Source: Brachionus rotundiformis (lineage: Eukaryota; Rotifera; Eurotatoria; Ploima; Brachionidae). Taken from it: DNA of 64,000 nucleotides. The translations under genes were made by a program, and so were the position numbers. Shown in pieces: positions 43,693-53,829 of the stretch (positions are counted from its first letter, which is position 1; every line of letters begins with the position of its first letter). Where the stretch lies: positions 868,001 through 932,000 of the forward strand of contig JAESIW010000210.1 of assembly GCA_016802295.1 (NCBI GenBank). The letters run 5' to 3'. The notes below the pieces were generated by a model. The model did not search any database. It worked only from the letters and a program-made list of their open reading frames with translations, and was not told where the DNA came from.

Positions 43693-44253
43693 TTATTCTC
43701 CTAAGTCTATGTTAAAGTATCTGCTACCTTTATTTAAGCTAAATTTTATAGGTATATGTACGCTAGCACCTACAGAGTACAAACTAGTGTACGCACTGTA
43801 TTCTAGGTGTACTTTTAGTATGTTTATTAAAGATGCCGACAAGCCTAATATTACATCGTAACCATCTAAAAAATAATTTTTACGCTTAATTATAACGTAT
43901 TTGTTTGTGTCTCTAACTAATGAAAAACCAACATAAGGCGAAATAAAACCACGGTGGTTAAACGCTAAGCTTGCAGTGGCACGTTCGCCTTCAAAATACT
44001 TACCGTAATCAAACTTAAAGCCATAAAAACTTTCTACGCCACCAATAGTAAAACCAAAGGCGTTGTATTTTGGTTTTGTTTTTGCTAGGTTGTCGTAGTC
44101 TGGTGATTCGCCTTTATTGGCGTATTCTCTATCTTGTTGGTTGTATTTACCAAATATACTAAAAGCAACGCCTCCACTGTATGCAAATATGTTGCTAAAA
44201 AGCCCATAAATAATAAATATTAATATTATACTTAAATGTTTATATGTTTTCAT
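43693..44253 (-). CDS. Outer-membrane beta-barrel protein (small)
   Basis: A 186-residue protein with an N-terminal hydrophobic signal (about 8-24, ending AYS), then glycine and aromatic alternating strands (GGVAFSIFGKYN, FGFTIGGVESFYGFKFDYGKYF, ISPYVGFSLVRD). It ends SRYFNIDLGE, not a classic barrel C terminus, so the last strand may be internal. Of the three tandem genes this one is first in transcription. Confidence 0.6.
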   Translation of the reverse strand: MKTYKHLSIILIFIIYGLFSNIFAYSGGVAFSIFGKYNQQDREYANKGESPDYDNLAKTKPKYNAFGFTIGGVESFYGFKFDYGKYFEGERATASLAFNHRGFISPYVGFSLVRDTNKYVIIKRKNYFLDGYDVILGLSASLINILKVHLEYSAYTSLYSVGASVHIPIKFSLNKGSRYFNIDLGE

Positions 44254-44282
44254 TTATAACAAAAAGCCTAAATTAGTTGTTT

Positions 44283-44807
44283 TTATTTTGCATTTTCTAT
44301 TGATTCTACTATCAATCTTTCTGCTTCTTCTATACCAAACATGCCTTCTACTTTTACCCATTTGTCTTTTTCTAGGTCTTTGTAGTGTTCAAAAAAATGA
44401 ATTATTTGATCTATTAAAATGCTTGGTAAATCTTTATATGTAGCTACATTGCTGTATAACGGAGTAACTTTATTTACAGGAACACACAATATTTTTTCGT
44501 CACTGCCTTTTTCATCGGTCATTTTTATAACGCCAATTGGTCGGCATTTTATAACGCTACAAGGTAAAACCGGAAAATTAGCTACTAGTAAAACGTCTAG
44601 TGGGTCACCATCGCCACCTAATGTGTTAGGTATAAAGCCGTAGTGTGCTGGGTAAAACATAGATGTACCAACCACTCTGTCTAAAACTAGTGCACCCGAT
44701 TCTTTGTCTACTTCGTATTTAACGGGTATTTGGTTTGCTGTAATTTCAATAACTACGTTAAATTCTTTAGGTGCTTTGCTACCTATTTCTATTTTGTTTG
44801 TATCCAT
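44283..44807 (-). CDS. ppa: Inorganic pyrophosphatase
   Basis: A 174-residue soluble family I enzyme splitting pyrophosphate. Motifs: KYEVDKESGALVLDRV, YPAHYGFIPNT, and GGDGDPLDVLLV with the metal-binding Asp triad. The C terminus FFEHYKDLEKDKWVKVEG is typical. Normal bacterial length. It lies upstream of the barrel trio on the same strand with a 29-base gap. Confidence 0.96.
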   Translation of the reverse strand: MDTNKIEIGSKAPKEFNVVIEITANQIPVKYEVDKESGALVLDRVVGTSMFYPAHYGFIPNTLGGDGDPLDVLLVANFPVLPCSVIKCRPIGVIKMTDEKGSDEKILCVPVNKVTPLYSNVATYKDLPSILIDQIIHFFEHYKDLEKDKWVKVEGMFGIEEAERLIVESIENAK

Positions 44808-44864
44808 AATAACCTTATAATTTAATGTATTTTTACATTATTAGCTACATTTAACATAAATATA

Positions 44865-45617
44865 TTATTTTAAAATATATTTATTGTATAATAATATTTT
44901 ATACTTTATCCCAATATTATATACTTTGTAGTTGTAATCGTCAATGTATTTAATTTGCGGAGATTTTTGTAGCTTGTATTGTCTAAATTCAAAAGTTGTG
45001 TAAATGTTGCTTAAATAGTTAATATTTTGTAAAAAACTTAACGAACTAATAGCCGGCAACACATTAAAAAAACCTATGTCTATACCAACAAAATAAGAAT
45101 ACGAAGATAAGTTTTGTTTAATACTTGTTGGGTTAATTTGTTTGGTATTTATAATTAAAGAATCGTAGTTAGTTTTGCCTAAACTACCGCCGTAATATAT
45201 ATTTATTAGTTTGTTATTAATTACAGAATTTTTAATATCTGCATGCCACGTTTTTATAACAGAGCTATAATTATCGCTACTGGCAAAACTAGTATTATAA
45301 TGAACCGCAAAATTAATATTTTTAGCCAACCCTAATAGCGAATTAGCCGGAGCTTGCCAAAAAGGGTTAATTTCTGCACCAATAGTGTAATAAGATAAAT
45401 TAGTGTTTTGTATGTTGTTAAAATAATACACATTAAAGCTTAACGCATTAACATTTTTGTTTAATGATGTTGTGGGGGCTATTAAAAGCTCTTTAGGTTG
45501 CGCGTTAATTATTGTTGTATTTACTAGCACTAATAAGCTAAATGCCGTATAAAAAAACTTTGTTAATACGCTGTTTATAAAATTATTGTACACTAACTTA
45601 ATACTTAACAAAAACAT
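44865..45617 (-). CDS. Secreted, probably outer-membrane barrel protein (unrecognised)
   Basis: The protein has an N-terminal hydrophobic stretch that could be a signal peptide or anchor, ending near INAQPK. It continues with strand-like, Tyr/Asn-rich sequence (SFNVYYFNN, YTIGAEINPFW, NFAVHYNTSFASS, YYGGSLGKTNY, FVGIDIGFF, YNIGIKYKILL). The alternation suggests a barrel, but no family is recognised. The start is taken at the ATG at 45617; an earlier ATG at 45656 would overlap the start of the divergent lipoprotein gene by 27 bases. One of the two start choices must be wrong if the genes do not overlap. Confidence 0.5.
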   Translation of the reverse strand: MFLLSIKLVYNNFINSVLTKFFYTAFSLLVLVNTTIINAQPKELLIAPTTSLNKNVNALSFNVYYFNNIQNTNLSYYTIGAEINPFWQAPANSLLGLAKNINFAVHYNTSFASSDNYSSVIKTWHADIKNSVINNKLINIYYGGSLGKTNYDSLIINTKQINPTSIKQNLSSYSYFVGIDIGFFNVLPAISSLSFLQNINYLSNIYTTFEFRQYKLQKSPQIKYIDDYNYKVYNIGIKYKILLYNKYILK

Positions 45618-45629
45618 TGAAAGCTTTTT

Positions 45630-46088
45630 ATGAAAATTAAAATTATTTGTACTCATATAGTTTTTTTATATACATTTATTATGTTGGCGTCTTGTTTTGG
45701 CAGGGGCGATTCTGCAAAGCAACCGTACGTTCCTTTTACTAGCACAGCAAATACTAAAGACTTTATATTAGATTATAACAATAAGTATAATAATAAGTTA
45801 AAATTTTACAATAAAGATTATAAAAATCAAGTTTATTATCAATTAATTAAACATGGTAATAATTCTTACGCAACCGTTAACGATGTATTTAATGTTATGG
45901 GCAACCCTAAACTTATTAAAAGTGCAAAAAATTTAGAACTATGGCAGTACAAAGGGCAAACCTGCATTATTAACTTTGTATGGTCTAACAGCGGTAAGCT
46001 TACTATAAATGCTTATAATTTTAATTTACAAAATATTAGTTACCCGCAATGTATAAAAGATTACGTAGTGCAAAATAATACTTTGTAA
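45630..46088 (+). CDS. Hypothetical lipoprotein
   Basis: A 152-residue protein with a signal peptide and lipobox (MLAS then Cys at about residue 22), so it is probably lipid-anchored in the envelope. The mature part includes GNNSYATVNDVFNVMGNPKL and LWQYKGQTCIINFVW, reminiscent of the BamE/SmpA-type fold with a pattern of G-x-P-x-L and W-Y-x-x-G. True BamE is usually near 110-130 residues with different surroundings, so this is not called BamE. Divergent from the barrel-like gene, convergent with yraN. Confidence 0.6.
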   Translation: MKIKIICTHIVFLYTFIMLASCFGRGDSAKQPYVPFTSTANTKDFILDYNNKYNNKLKFYNKDYKNQVYYQLIKHGNNSYATVNDVFNVMGNPKLIKSAKNLELWQYKGQTCIINFVWSNSGKLTINAYNFNLQNISYPQCIKDYVVQNNTL

Positions 46089-46090
46089 AA

Positions 46091-46483
46091 CTACCAAGCG
46101 TTATTAATTATGCTAATATTTGTTTTGCTTACTAATACCACATTATTGCTAATATTGTAGTTATAGTATTTAGGGTTTTGCTTTAAAAAAATTTGCAACG
46201 CATTGTTTATACGTTGTTGTTGCTTTGTTAATATGGTATAAGGTAGGGCGTTTGGGTTACTACGATATTTTACTTCAAACACATTAATAGTATTATTTTT
46301 TAAGGCAATAATATCAATTTCGCCTAGTTTGGTTTTGTAGTTAGTGGCAATAATTTTATATTTATATTTTTTTAAATATTTAACTGCTTGTTGTTCGGCG
46401 TTTATACCAGTTGTGTAGCTGTTTGCAAGTACAATAGGCTGTTTGTTAAATATATTTAGTAGTTTAAGTAATTTTACTAGCAT
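46091..46483 (-). CDS. yraN: YraN family (UPF0102) nuclease-fold protein
   Basis: A 130-residue protein with the restriction-endonuclease-like core GINAEQQAVKYL, KLGEIDIIA and VFEVKYR (metal-site Glu/Asp and Lys). The role is unknown. It follows rsmI by 3 bases, the common bacterial pairing. Confidence 0.9.
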   Translation of the reverse strand: MLVKLLKLLNIFNKQPIVLANSYTTGINAEQQAVKYLKKYKYKIIATNYKTKLGEIDIIALKNNTINVFEVKYRSNPNALPYTILTKQQQRINNALQIFLKQNPKYYNYNISNNVVLVSKTNISIINNAW

Positions 46484-46486
46484 GCT

Positions 46487-47338
46487 TTATATGTTATTTT
46501 TTAAATTAGTAATTAGATTATAAGCCACAGTTTTTGTAACATTAAATTGCTGGCTAACTTGTTTTGCTAAAGCAGAAGCTGGCAGGGTATTAATATGCTT
46601 TTGTATGTAATTGTTAATATCTTGCGGGGTAATAATATTATTATTAAAGTTGGGTAAAAACATTAAAGTATATTCACCTTTTAAGGTATAAGCGTTAGAT
46701 TGAATTAAGTTAATAATATGGCCAACTGTTGCGTGGGTTATGGTTTCGTGCATTTTGGTTAGTTCTTTGGCTACAGTTATTAGTTGGTTACTACCAAATA
46801 GGTTCATAATATTGGTTAGGGTGGCTAATAAACGTTTGGGCGATTCTAAAATAATAATGCTAGCTTTTAGTTTTGCTACTTGTTGTAATTTTTGTGCTTG
46901 CTTGGTTGCCGATTTATCTAAAAAGCCTAAAAACACAAAATTAGTACATGGTATTGCGCTAATGCTTGCAGTGGCAATAATGCTACTTGCCCCTGGTATG
47001 CTTACTACATTAATATTATTGGCGTAGCATTCTTTTACTAAAACAAAGCCGGGGTCTGATATTAACGGAGTGCCGGCGTCGCTAATTAAAGCAATGTTGT
47101 TACCTTGTTTTAACAGTTGTATAATTGATTCTGTTTTAGTGTTTTCGTTAAAATTATTAAAGCTAATTAATGGCTTTTTTATATTGTAGTGGTTTAATAG
47201 TTTTAGGCTTACTTTGGTGTCTTCGCAAATAATTTTATCTACTAAGTTTAGGGTTTCTAGTGCACGCAGTGTAATATCTTTTAAATTACCAATAGGGGTT
47301 GCAACTACATATAAAGTAGGGTTTGCTTGCGTTTGCAT
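46487..47338 (-). CDS. rsmI: 16S rRNA (cytidine1402-2'-O)-methyltransferase
   Basis: A 283-residue SAM-dependent methyltransferase. It opens with LYVVATPIGNLKDITLRALETL and has IICEDTK, LISDAGTPLISDPGF and VSIPGASSIIATASISA, all RsmI hallmarks. Divergent from the LpoA-like gene, as is typical in Alphaproteobacteria. Confidence 0.96.
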   Translation of the reverse strand: MQTQANPTLYVVATPIGNLKDITLRALETLNLVDKIICEDTKVSLKLLNHYNIKKPLISFNNFNENTKTESIIQLLKQGNNIALISDAGTPLISDPGFVLVKECYANNINVVSIPGASSIIATASISAIPCTNFVFLGFLDKSATKQAQKLQQVAKLKASIIILESPKRLLATLTNIMNLFGSNQLITVAKELTKMHETITHATVGHIINLIQSNAYTLKGEYTLMFLPNFNNNIITPQDINNYIQKHINTLPASALAKQVSQQFNVTKTVAYNLITNLKNNI

Positions 47339-47435
47339 TATATTTGTGCCAATGTTATTATTTTATTAATAACAATATAGTAAATTAAAATTACACTATA
47401 TACAATTTAAAAACCATATATTAACTTAAATTATT

Positions 47436-48683
47436 ATGAAAAATTTTTTATTTATTGCTAAAATATTTATAGCTTTGTTGTTGTTTAATAAAATTTTAGG
47501 GTTTGGGTTTTTTTTAAATAGCAGTAATAATAATGCAGACGAAAAAGTAAATGTAGCTATAGTGTTGCCTTTAACTGGTAACGATGCACCTTTAGGCAAT
47601 AAAATGTTACAATCTGCAATGTTGGTTTTAAATAATAGCATAAACGAAAACATTAAAGTTAATGTATACGATACTGCAAGCTCTACCAATAATTTTAACA
47701 AAATTGCCCGAGAAATTGAAAGTAATAACGATAAAATTATTTTAGGCCCCATTACATCTACCGATACTTTAGAGTTAATTAAAGCGTTAAAAAATAATTC
47801 GGTAGAAACTCCTGTGTTGTCTTTTTCTAATAACGTGCAAGTGTTAGATAGCCAAGTAAGCAACACATTTTTAATGGGATATTTACTAGAAAGTGAAATA
47901 AAACGAGCAATAGAATTTTTAGTGTTTAGGTTTCAGCAACAACAAAAAATTTTAAAATTAGCTATTTTTGCCCCTAATAACCAATATGGTAATATTATGG
48001 TTAAAGAAGCCAACAAAGTAGCCAATGTGTACGAAACCCCAATAAAAATTGTTACCTACCCAGAAAATGAAATTAGGCTAAATAATTATTTTGCTAAGCT
48101 TATACCTAGCAGTGCATTAAATAAATACCTAACCCAACGCAATGAAATAAAAGCTAATAAATTTTACGATGATCCCGAACTAGGACGAATTATAAAAGCG
48201 CTGCCTCCAACTTTAGATTTTAATGCTTTAATAATATTAGAATACGGCAGAAGACTACCTTATGTTACATCTTTATTGCCTGCGTTTGATATTAGTGCTA
48301 AAGATGTGGATATAATGGGGCTTAGTACTTGGAACTCTAGCTTTGCAACTAAAGACGATAACCTACGTGGTGCTTTTTTTGTTAATTATAAGCAATTATT
48401 AAAAAATACCGATTTTTATAATTTGTATAGCGGTGTTTACAAAGTTTCGCCAAGTTTATTAGAATCTGTGGCGTATGATTCTATGAATATAGTGCTAGAT
48501 TTAGTACAAAAACACAAAGTTACCCATATAAGCTCTACTAACGATGTACTTTTTTTATTGCAAAGCAACACTTGGCAAGGTGTTTTAGGTAATTTTAAGT
48601 TATTAAGCAGTGGTTATAATTCTAGAGACTTAGGGGTGGTTAATATAGTTAATAGCCAAACCCTTAACTATGTAGATAAATAA
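47436..48683 (+). CDS. LpoA-like periplasmic-binding-fold protein
   Basis: A 415-residue protein with a hydrophobic N-terminal segment (3-25) and a periplasmic-binding-protein fold resembling the alphaproteobacterial penicillin-binding-protein activator / LpoA C domain: VAIVLPLTGNDAPLGNKM, IILGPITSTDTLELIK, and LSFSNNVQVL. There is no clear lipobox Cys at the usual distance, so membrane attachment may be by an uncleaved helix. It sits opposite rsmI-yraN, the same neighbourhood that LpoA-like genes occupy elsewhere, supporting a role in peptidoglycan synthase control. Confidence 0.7.
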   Translation: MKNFLFIAKIFIALLLFNKILGFGFFLNSSNNNADEKVNVAIVLPLTGNDAPLGNKMLQSAMLVLNNSINENIKVNVYDTASSTNNFNKIAREIESNNDKIILGPITSTDTLELIKALKNNSVETPVLSFSNNVQVLDSQVSNTFLMGYLLESEIKRAIEFLVFRFQQQQKILKLAIFAPNNQYGNIMVKEANKVANVYETPIKIVTYPENEIRLNNYFAKLIPSSALNKYLTQRNEIKANKFYDDPELGRIIKALPPTLDFNALIILEYGRRLPYVTSLLPAFDISAKDVDIMGLSTWNSSFATKDDNLRGAFFVNYKQLLKNTDFYNLYSGVYKVSPSLLESVAYDSMNIVLDLVQKHKVTHISSTNDVLFLLQSNTWQGVLGNFKLLSSGYNSRDLGVVNIVNSQTLNYVDK

Positions 48684-48719
48684 TGTTAATAGTTAAGAGC
48701 CTAGCCATGGTTTTGTTAA

Positions 48720-50024
48720 TTAAATTACAAATTTAGATAAATCTAAGTCTAAAGTTAAATGCTTTAATTTATCTTCTACAAAGTCTCCATCTATTTTAAT
48801 TTCTGTACCACTTCTGTCTGGTGCATTAAAGCTTATTTCTTCTACAATTAACTCTAGCAAAGTATGTAATCTGCGTGCACCTATGTTTTCTATGGTATTG
48901 TTAAAATGAACGGTTAGTTCTGCTATTTTGTCTATAGCGCTATCTAAAAATACCAATTTTACATTTTCGGTAGCTAGTAGTTCTTGGTATTGTAAAATTA
49001 AATTGGCTACAGGTTCTACTAAAATGCGTTTAAAGTCTTGCTTAGTTAGTGGGTTTAGTTCTACCCTAATAGGAAAACGCCCCTGTAGTTCTGGTAGTAA
49101 GTCCGAAGGCTTGCTAATATGAAAAGCCCCAGAAGCCACAAACAATATATGGTCGGTTTTTACAGGGCCATATTTAGTAGAAACCGTGGTGCCTTCTACT
49201 AAAGGTAGTAGGTCTCGTTGTACACCTTCACGGCTAACGTCTCCGCCTCTGCGGTCTGATGATGCAACAATTTTGTCCACTTCATCTAAAAACACTAAGC
49301 CGTTGTTTTCTACGTTTTCTATGGCGTTAGCAATAACTTTGTCTTGGTCTAGTAAATTTTCTGATTCTTCTTCACTTAAAATTTCTAGTGCTTTTTTTAT
49401 GGTAACTTTTTTGGTTTTAGTTTTTTCTTTACCTAGTAGGCTATCTAAACTAAGCATACCTATTTGTGCCCCTGGCATATCAGGAATATCAAACATAGGG
49501 TTACCTTTGGGCTTTTCTTTTACTTGTATATCAATTTCTACGTCGTCCATTTGGTTGTTTATTATTTTATCATGAAAACGTTTTTTGGTTTCGGCAGAAG
49601 AATTTTCGCCCGCTACTATGTTTATTACTTTTTCTAAGGCATTAACTTCGGCTTTGGCTTTTACCGATTTTTTTAAATTAGCTTTGGTGTTTCTTATGGA
49701 TATTTCCATTAAGTCTCTAATAATTTGCTCCACGTCTCTGCCAACGTAGCCAACTTCGGTAAATTTAGTTGCTTCTACTTTAACAAATGGGGCGTTATCT
49801 AATTTTGCTAAGCGTCTGGCAATTTCGGTTTTACCTACGCCGGTGGGGCCTATTAATAAAATATTTTTAGGCATAACTTCTTTTTGTAGTTCTGGCGGTA
49901 GCAGTTTGCGTCTGTAACGATTACGTAACGCTATAGCTACAGCTTTTTTTGCATTGGTTTGCCCTACAATGTGTTTATCTAGTTCCGATACAATTTCTTT
50001 AGGTGTAAAGCTATTTATTTCCAT
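48720..50024 (-). CDS. hslU: ATP-dependent protease ATPase subunit HslU
   Basis: A 434-residue AAA+ unfoldase of the HslUV protease. Walker A is GPTGVGKTEIARRLA, pore-loop VGYVGRDVE, Walker B FLDEVDKIV, sensor motif ELQGRFPIRVEL, and the C-terminal docking tail ends LSKFVI. The intermediate domain is about residues 110-230. Encoded 34 bases downstream of hslV. Confidence 0.97.
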   Translation of the reverse strand: MEINSFTPKEIVSELDKHIVGQTNAKKAVAIALRNRYRRKLLPPELQKEVMPKNILLIGPTGVGKTEIARRLAKLDNAPFVKVEATKFTEVGYVGRDVEQIIRDLMEISIRNTKANLKKSVKAKAEVNALEKVINIVAGENSSAETKKRFHDKIINNQMDDVEIDIQVKEKPKGNPMFDIPDMPGAQIGMLSLDSLLGKEKTKTKKVTIKKALEILSEEESENLLDQDKVIANAIENVENNGLVFLDEVDKIVASSDRRGGDVSREGVQRDLLPLVEGTTVSTKYGPVKTDHILFVASGAFHISKPSDLLPELQGRFPIRVELNPLTKQDFKRILVEPVANLILQYQELLATENVKLVFLDSAIDKIAELTVHFNNTIENIGARRLHTLLELIVEEISFNAPDRSGTEIKIDGDFVEDKLKHLTLDLDLSKFVI

Positions 50025-50058
50025 AATTTTTTATCCTTTGTTGTAAGTTGTGTATTTT

Positions 50059-50601
50059 TTAAACTTCTTCTGTAGTAATATTGGTGTTGGTAAATACGCA
50101 AATTTCTCCGGCAATATTTAAAGATAGTTCTGCTATTTCTTTAGCGTTTAAGTTAGCGTTGCCACGTAGTAATGCTTTGGCGGCAGAAAGTGCGTAGCTT
50201 CCGCCAGAGCCTATGGCTATACAATCGTCGTCTGGCTCTAAAACATCGCCATTGCCGGTTAGTACTAAAATTTGGTTTTTATCTGCCACTATCATCATTG
50301 CTTCTAATCTGCGTAGGTATTTATCTGTACGCCAATCTTTTGCAAGCTCTACACAGGCACGTAACAGTTGGTTGGGGTGCTTTTGTAGTTTATCTTCTAG
50401 GCGTTCAAACAAAGTAAAGGCATCGGCAGTAGACCCTGCAAAGCCAGCAACTACGCCTTGTGCTAATTTACGCACTTTTTTTGCATTTTTTTTTAATACA
50501 GTATTACCTAAACTTACTTGGCCGTCGCCTGCTATAACAATTTTGCCATCTTTTTTTACACCAACTATGGTTGTTGCTTGCATAGAATTAGTGTTGTGCA
50601 T
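50059..50601 (-). CDS. hslV: ATP-dependent protease peptidase subunit HslV
   Basis: A 180-residue threonine peptidase. The short propeptide ends just before TTIVGVKKDG, giving the N-terminal catalytic Thr; GDGQVSLGNTVLK and GSGGSYALSAAKAL follow. The start ATG at 50601 has AAGGA upstream. Forms a double-hexamer chamber closed by HslU. Confidence 0.97.
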   Translation of the reverse strand: MHNTNSMQATTIVGVKKDGKIVIAGDGQVSLGNTVLKKNAKKVRKLAQGVVAGFAGSTADAFTLFERLEDKLQKHPNQLLRACVELAKDWRTDKYLRRLEAMMIVADKNQILVLTGNGDVLEPDDDCIAIGSGGSYALSAAKALLRGNANLNAKEIAELSLNIAGEICVFTNTNITTEEV

Positions 50602-50713
50602 AGTTTTTTTCCTTTTTAATTAAACTTATTGTATAAACATTATATAATCTTGTTGTATAATTATTGCAATACTAACTATAATTTTTTATTAATTTGTTTT
50701 AGGAGAGCCAACC

Positions 50714-51076
50714 ATGAATACACAATACAATACAAACAACGTATTTTATAAAATATTACAAAAGCAAATACCTTGCAATGTAGTTGCAGAAAACAATAAT
50801 GCTTTAGCTTTTTACGATATTAACCCGCAAGCACCTTTGCATGTGTTAGTTATACCTAAAGGCAATTATGTTAATGCGGTAGATTTTTTTAGCAACGCAA
50901 CATCTTTAGAAATACTAGATTTTAATAATTTAATAATAGAAGTAGTGCAAAAATTAAATGTAGTAAAAGGTTTTAGGTTAATAAGCAATAATGGTACCGA
51001 ATCCGGCCAAGAAATACCGCATTATCATATGCATATTTTAGGTGGCAAGCAATTAGGCAAACTATTAGATAATTAA
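50714..51076 (+). CDS. hinT: HIT family purine nucleotide hydrolase
   Basis: A 120-residue histidine-triad protein. It shows VFYKILQKQIPCNVVAE, PQAPLHVLVIPK and the triad HYHMHILGG near the C terminus. It probably hydrolyses AMP-lysine-type adducts (known for HinT). AGGAGAG lies about seven bases before the ATG. It precedes mutS by 11 bases. Confidence 0.93.
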   Translation: MNTQYNTNNVFYKILQKQIPCNVVAENNNALAFYDINPQAPLHVLVIPKGNYVNAVDFFSNATSLEILDFNNLIIEVVQKLNVVKGFRLISNNGTESGQEIPHYHMHILGGKQLGKLLDN

Positions 51077-51087
51077 ATATTTTTTTT

Positions 51088-53829
51088 ATGAACAAAACTA
51101 GCGAAAACAAACTTACCCCTATGATGCAACAGTATTTTTCTGTAAAAGAAAAACACCCAGATTGTTTATTATTTTTTAGGCTAGGGGATTTTTATGAAAT
51201 GTTTTTTGATGATGCTAAAATTATAGCTTCGGCATTAGGTTTAGTATTAACCGCCAGAGGAAACCTAAATGGTAAACCTATACCTATGTGTGGTATTCCG
51301 CACCATAGTTACGAAAACTACCTAGCACGCTTAATAAAAGCAGGGCATAAAGTTGCTATTTGCGAACAAACCGAAACTCCAGCACAGGCTTTGCAACAAG
51401 GTAAAAAAATTGTAAACCGAGATGTAGTGCGAATTGTAACCGCCGGCACCCTTACCGAAGACAGCCTACTGCATTCTACAGAAAGCAACTATTTAGCCTG
51501 TATTAGTGTAGACAACAACGCTAAAACAAGTAGTTTTGCCATAGCTTATATAGATATATCTACGGGCGATTTTATGGTAAAAGAATGTGCGTTAGCAGAT
51601 TTAAATTCGGCATTGCAAACCATACAACCTAGCGAAATTTTACTTTCTACTAATTTTAACAAAGCCCTATTGGCACAAAATTTTGCTAGCAAAATAACGG
51701 TTATAGCTAACGAAAAATTTAATTTACTAAGCAATAAAAATCTTTTGCAAAGCACTTTTGGTTTGCTAACCCTTAATAGCCTAAGCAACGTTAATATATT
51801 GGCATGTGGTGTTTTGTTAGATTATATAAACATTACACAAAAGCGTTTAAGTATTATTAACGCCCCTAAAGTATATAATAATAGCGATTTTTTAAAAATA
51901 GACTATTTTACTTTTAACAGCCTAGAAATTGTAAATAGTAGTGGGGGTAACAAAAAAGCTAGTTTGCGTTATCAAATAGATGAAACTAAAACCGCAATGG
52001 GTAGCAGATTGTTGGCTAAGTGGTTGTTTAATCCGTTAAAAAATGTTAACGATATTACTAAACGCTTAAATATTGTAGAAGATTTACACAGCAACTATAA
52101 TTTAACCACCAACTTAACAGAAATTTTAAAAGGTATTCCAGATGCCGAGCGAGTATTAGCTAGAATTTCATTTTTTAGGGCAAGCATAAACGATTTATAT
52201 TTAATGCGAGACTTTTTACGCAATGCTAATAATTTAAAACATATTATATTTACCAGCAATATTAATAATAGCAACATAAATAATTTATTTAGTAATAATT
52301 TAGATTATAGCGAATTATTGCTAGAGCTAGAAGCGTGCTTGTTAGATTTTTTACCAGCAGATTTTAAAGAAACCGGCTTTTTTAAGCCAAATTACGATGC
52401 CGCATTTTTTAAATTAAAAACTAACCTAGAAGAACTGCAAAACAATATTGTGCAATTACAATATAACTACGCCACTAAGTTAGATATTCCGCTAAAAATT
52501 AATTACTTAAATAACTTTGGGTATTGTATAGAAGTTTCTAACAAAAATGCTACTAAAATGCAAGCCAACGATATGTTTATTTACAAAGGCTCTACCAGTA
52601 CAAACTCTAGGTATATAACCGCAGAATTGCAAGAATTACAAGAAAAATATATGTTTTTAAGTAATCTTAAGCAAGAAGCCGAAAAAAATATTTTTACTAA
52701 CCTAGTAAATTTAATACTGCAATACAAAAATACTATAGTGCAACTTTGTAGTGTAATTGCCAATATAGATGTATTAGTATCTTTTGCGGTGTTGGCTACC
52801 AATAAAAACTTAGTAAAACCAGTTTTTACAACACAACCAAATGTATTTAATGTGGTTAAAGCTAGGCATTTAGTGGTAGAAGACGCCATTAGCAAAACCG
52901 CCAACAACTTTGTAGCCAACGATTGCATAATGGATAATAACAAACACTTGTTTTTAATTACAGGCCCTAATATGGGAGGTAAAAGTACATTTTTACGCCA
53001 AAATGCTTTAATTGTGTTATTGGCACACATAGGGTGTTTTGTGCCGGCACAAAGTGCTACATTAAGCCCTGTAGATGCTTTGTTTAGCAGGGTTGGTGCT
53101 AGTGATGATTTATTTAAAGGGCAATCTACTTTTATGGTAGAAATGCTAGAATTATCTTATATTTTAAACAACGCCTCTGCCAATTCTTTTATAATTTTAG
53201 ACGAAATAGGTAGAGGAACCTCTACTTACGATGGTGTTTCTATAGCGTGGTCTACATTAGAATATTTACACAATAATCTTAAAGCCAGATGCTTGTTTGC
53301 CACCCACTATTACGAACTACTAGAATTACAAAACACACTACCAAAATTACAATGTTACTATGCTAAAACCATAGAAGAACAAGGTAAAATTAATTTTATG
53401 TATTTAATAGCAAAGGGCTTTAATGCAAAATCTTACGGTATTAAAGTAGCCGAGCTTGCCGGCTTACCCAAAGCTGTGGTTAATAAAGCTAACGATATTT
53501 TAATGTTGTTAGAACACGCCCATGCTAATTTAACTTATAAAGATAATTCGTTACCTTTGTTTAATAATAATATTGCTAGCAATATAAAGGCAAACACACC
53601 AACGCAAGTAGCAACAACGCAATTAACAACTCAACATAATACCAGTAATACCAGTAATACCAATGTGGTAAGTGTAACTTTAAATGCAGAGTTAAGCAGT
53701 TTTGTAAGCCAACTAGCAAGTTTACAGCCAGATGAATATTCGCCTAAACAAGCCCTAGAAAGCTTATACTCTTTAGTAACTAAAGCACAACAAATAAGCA
53801 ACACAAACAAGCAAAATGAAAATAATTAA
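51088..53829 (+). CDS. mutS: DNA mismatch repair protein MutS
   Basis: A 913-residue mismatch-recognition ATPase. Mismatch-binding FYEMF occurs in domain I, and the ATPase Walker A (ITGPNMGGKSTFLRQ) is near residue 627, with Walker B IILDEIGRGTST and the switch FATHYYEL. The region after about 815 is Thr/Asn-rich low complexity, then a helix-turn-helix dimer tail. No mutL is in this window. It overlaps murJ by 14 bases. Confidence 0.97.
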   Translation: MNKTSENKLTPMMQQYFSVKEKHPDCLLFFRLGDFYEMFFDDAKIIASALGLVLTARGNLNGKPIPMCGIPHHSYENYLARLIKAGHKVAICEQTETPAQALQQGKKIVNRDVVRIVTAGTLTEDSLLHSTESNYLACISVDNNAKTSSFAIAYIDISTGDFMVKECALADLNSALQTIQPSEILLSTNFNKALLAQNFASKITVIANEKFNLLSNKNLLQSTFGLLTLNSLSNVNILACGVLLDYINITQKRLSIINAPKVYNNSDFLKIDYFTFNSLEIVNSSGGNKKASLRYQIDETKTAMGSRLLAKWLFNPLKNVNDITKRLNIVEDLHSNYNLTTNLTEILKGIPDAERVLARISFFRASINDLYLMRDFLRNANNLKHIIFTSNINNSNINNLFSNNLDYSELLLELEACLLDFLPADFKETGFFKPNYDAAFFKLKTNLEELQNNIVQLQYNYATKLDIPLKINYLNNFGYCIEVSNKNATKMQANDMFIYKGSTSTNSRYITAELQELQEKYMFLSNLKQEAEKNIFTNLVNLILQYKNTIVQLCSVIANIDVLVSFAVLATNKNLVKPVFTTQPNVFNVVKARHLVVEDAISKTANNFVANDCIMDNNKHLFLITGPNMGGKSTFLRQNALIVLLAHIGCFVPAQSATLSPVDALFSRVGASDDLFKGQSTFMVEMLELSYILNNASANSFIILDEIGRGTSTYDGVSIAWSTLEYLHNNLKARCLFATHYYELLELQNTLPKLQCYYAKTIEEQGKINFMYLIAKGFNAKSYGIKVAELAGLPKAVVNKANDILMLLEHAHANLTYKDNSLPLFNNNIASNIKANTPTQVATTQLTTQHNTSNTSNTNVVSVTLNAELSSFVSQLASLQPDEYSPKQALESLYSLVTKAQQISNTNKQNENN

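Noticed and set aside
45630..46088. Lipoprotein as BamE
   Set aside because: It is longer than usual, and only a loose fold-like pattern is seen; called a hypothetical lipoprotein instead.
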